From positions 1-64,000 of the forward strand of contig JACJZW010000003.1 in assembly GCA_020635355.1 (NCBI GenBank): 64,000 nucleotides of DNA. The letters run 5' to 3'. Position numbers and translations under genes: made by a program. This DNA comes from Flavobacteriales bacterium. Its GTDB lineage: Bacteria; Bacteroidota; Bacteroidia; NS11-12g; UBA9320. The first letter of the stretch is position 1. Every line of letters starts with the position of its first letter. The notes beneath the pieces are model-generated. The model saw only the letters and a program-made list of their open reading frames with translations. It did no database searches and was not told the DNA's origin. Shown here piece by piece: positions 63,734 through 64,000 of the stretch.

Positions 63734-64000
63734 ATGAAGACAATACTTTGTCCAACGGATTTTTCTGAAAATGCCCAGGGGGCTGTACGTTACGCTGCCA
63801 AGTTGGCCTCGGTAAATGGTGCTTCCCTATTTTTACTCCATGCCCTACACGTTCCGGTTGTAGATGCGTATGCCCCGGCCTCCACCATGACAACTATGAT
63901 GGATGATGCCTTTCAGGCAGCCGAAAAACGCATGAGCAATTACGCTGAGGAAGTGGCACACGATCATCAGATTCGAGTAGAATCACGTGTGGCATTTGGC
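63734..64000 (+). CDS. Universal stress protein (UspA family), cut by the window end
   Basis: 89 codons seen, running off the window. 'MKTILCPTDFSENAQGAVRY' and 'AAKLASVNGASLFLLHALHV' are the N-terminal strand-helix of a USP domain; Asp8 in PTDFS is the usual nucleotide-site residue. USP genes of this kind are often induced under low oxygen by FNR-like regulators, and the palindrome upstream agrees with that. Confidence 0.92.
   Translation, partial: MKTILCPTDFSENAQGAVRYAAKLASVNGASLFLLHALHVPVVDAYAPASTMTTMMDDAFQAAEKRMSNYAEEVAHDHQIRVESRVAFG

Overview
The window looks like chromosomal DNA of a Bacteroidota bacterium (phylum level only). Three intact extracellular proteins (3242-7504, 7559-10444, 26469-28412) end in type A sorting domains of the type IX secretion system. 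A fourth (52394-56043, reading frame disrupted) ends in a gliding-motility-associated, type B-like domain. Other markers fit: a GldJ/GldK-like lipoprotein, an OstA/LptA-like protein, tryptophanase, a LytTR regulator and RHS proteins with the Bacteroidota-style 'PFGM...YRYGFNG' core. I saw no rRNA, tRNA, CRISPR array, transposase or integrase.

Layout. 0-15.6 kb: a frameshifted ThiF/nitroreductase fusion, a stomatin/NfeD pair, two giant secreted proteins, and envelope proteins including a CsgG-like/beta-barrel fusion. 15.7-23.5 kb: housekeeping genes (heptose adenylyltransferase, flippase-like membrane protein, panD, fasciclin, DUF1684, OstA, tilS). 23.5-33.2 kb: a few genes separated by a dispersed, hairpin-rich intergenic repeat. 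This stretch also holds a gas-signalling cluster: an H-NOX heme protein, a hybrid histidine kinase with an HPt domain, and a convergent LytTR regulator. 33.2-40 kb: tryptophanase, then an AT-rich island of small orphan exported proteins and gene remnants. 40.2-43.9 kb: a tightly overlapping five-gene operon that begins with creD and ends with a VanW protein.

43.9-49.5 kb is the most unusual part: three orphan RHS C-terminal 'tips'. Each begins at the same point of the RHS core, carries a different C-terminal domain, and is followed by an overlapping small gene that is a candidate immunity gene. One tip has a metzincin-type HExxHxxGxxH zinc-protease motif; its partner has a signal peptide. Another has a Cys/His arrangement resembling NlpC/P60 or CHAP peptidases; its partner is a membrane protein. 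No full-length RHS gene is in the window, so this looks like a reservoir of toxin/immunity cassettes that share recombination arms.

49.7-64 kb: TfoX-like protein, methyltransferases, and a large PKD-type secreted protein whose last 1.2 kb is riddled with frameshifts. The frameshifts continue past the gene boundary, which points to poor local sequence rather than gene decay. Then come a TIGR01777 epimerase and a lipoprotein MsrB/MsrA pair. The window ends in a second signalling module: a FixL-like PAS kinase with the heme-ligand histidine conserved, a response regulator fused to a Crp/Fnr DNA-binding module, a rhodanese and a universal stress protein. The last two genes each have a TGAC-N4-GTCA palindrome upstream, the probable operator of the adjacent regulator.
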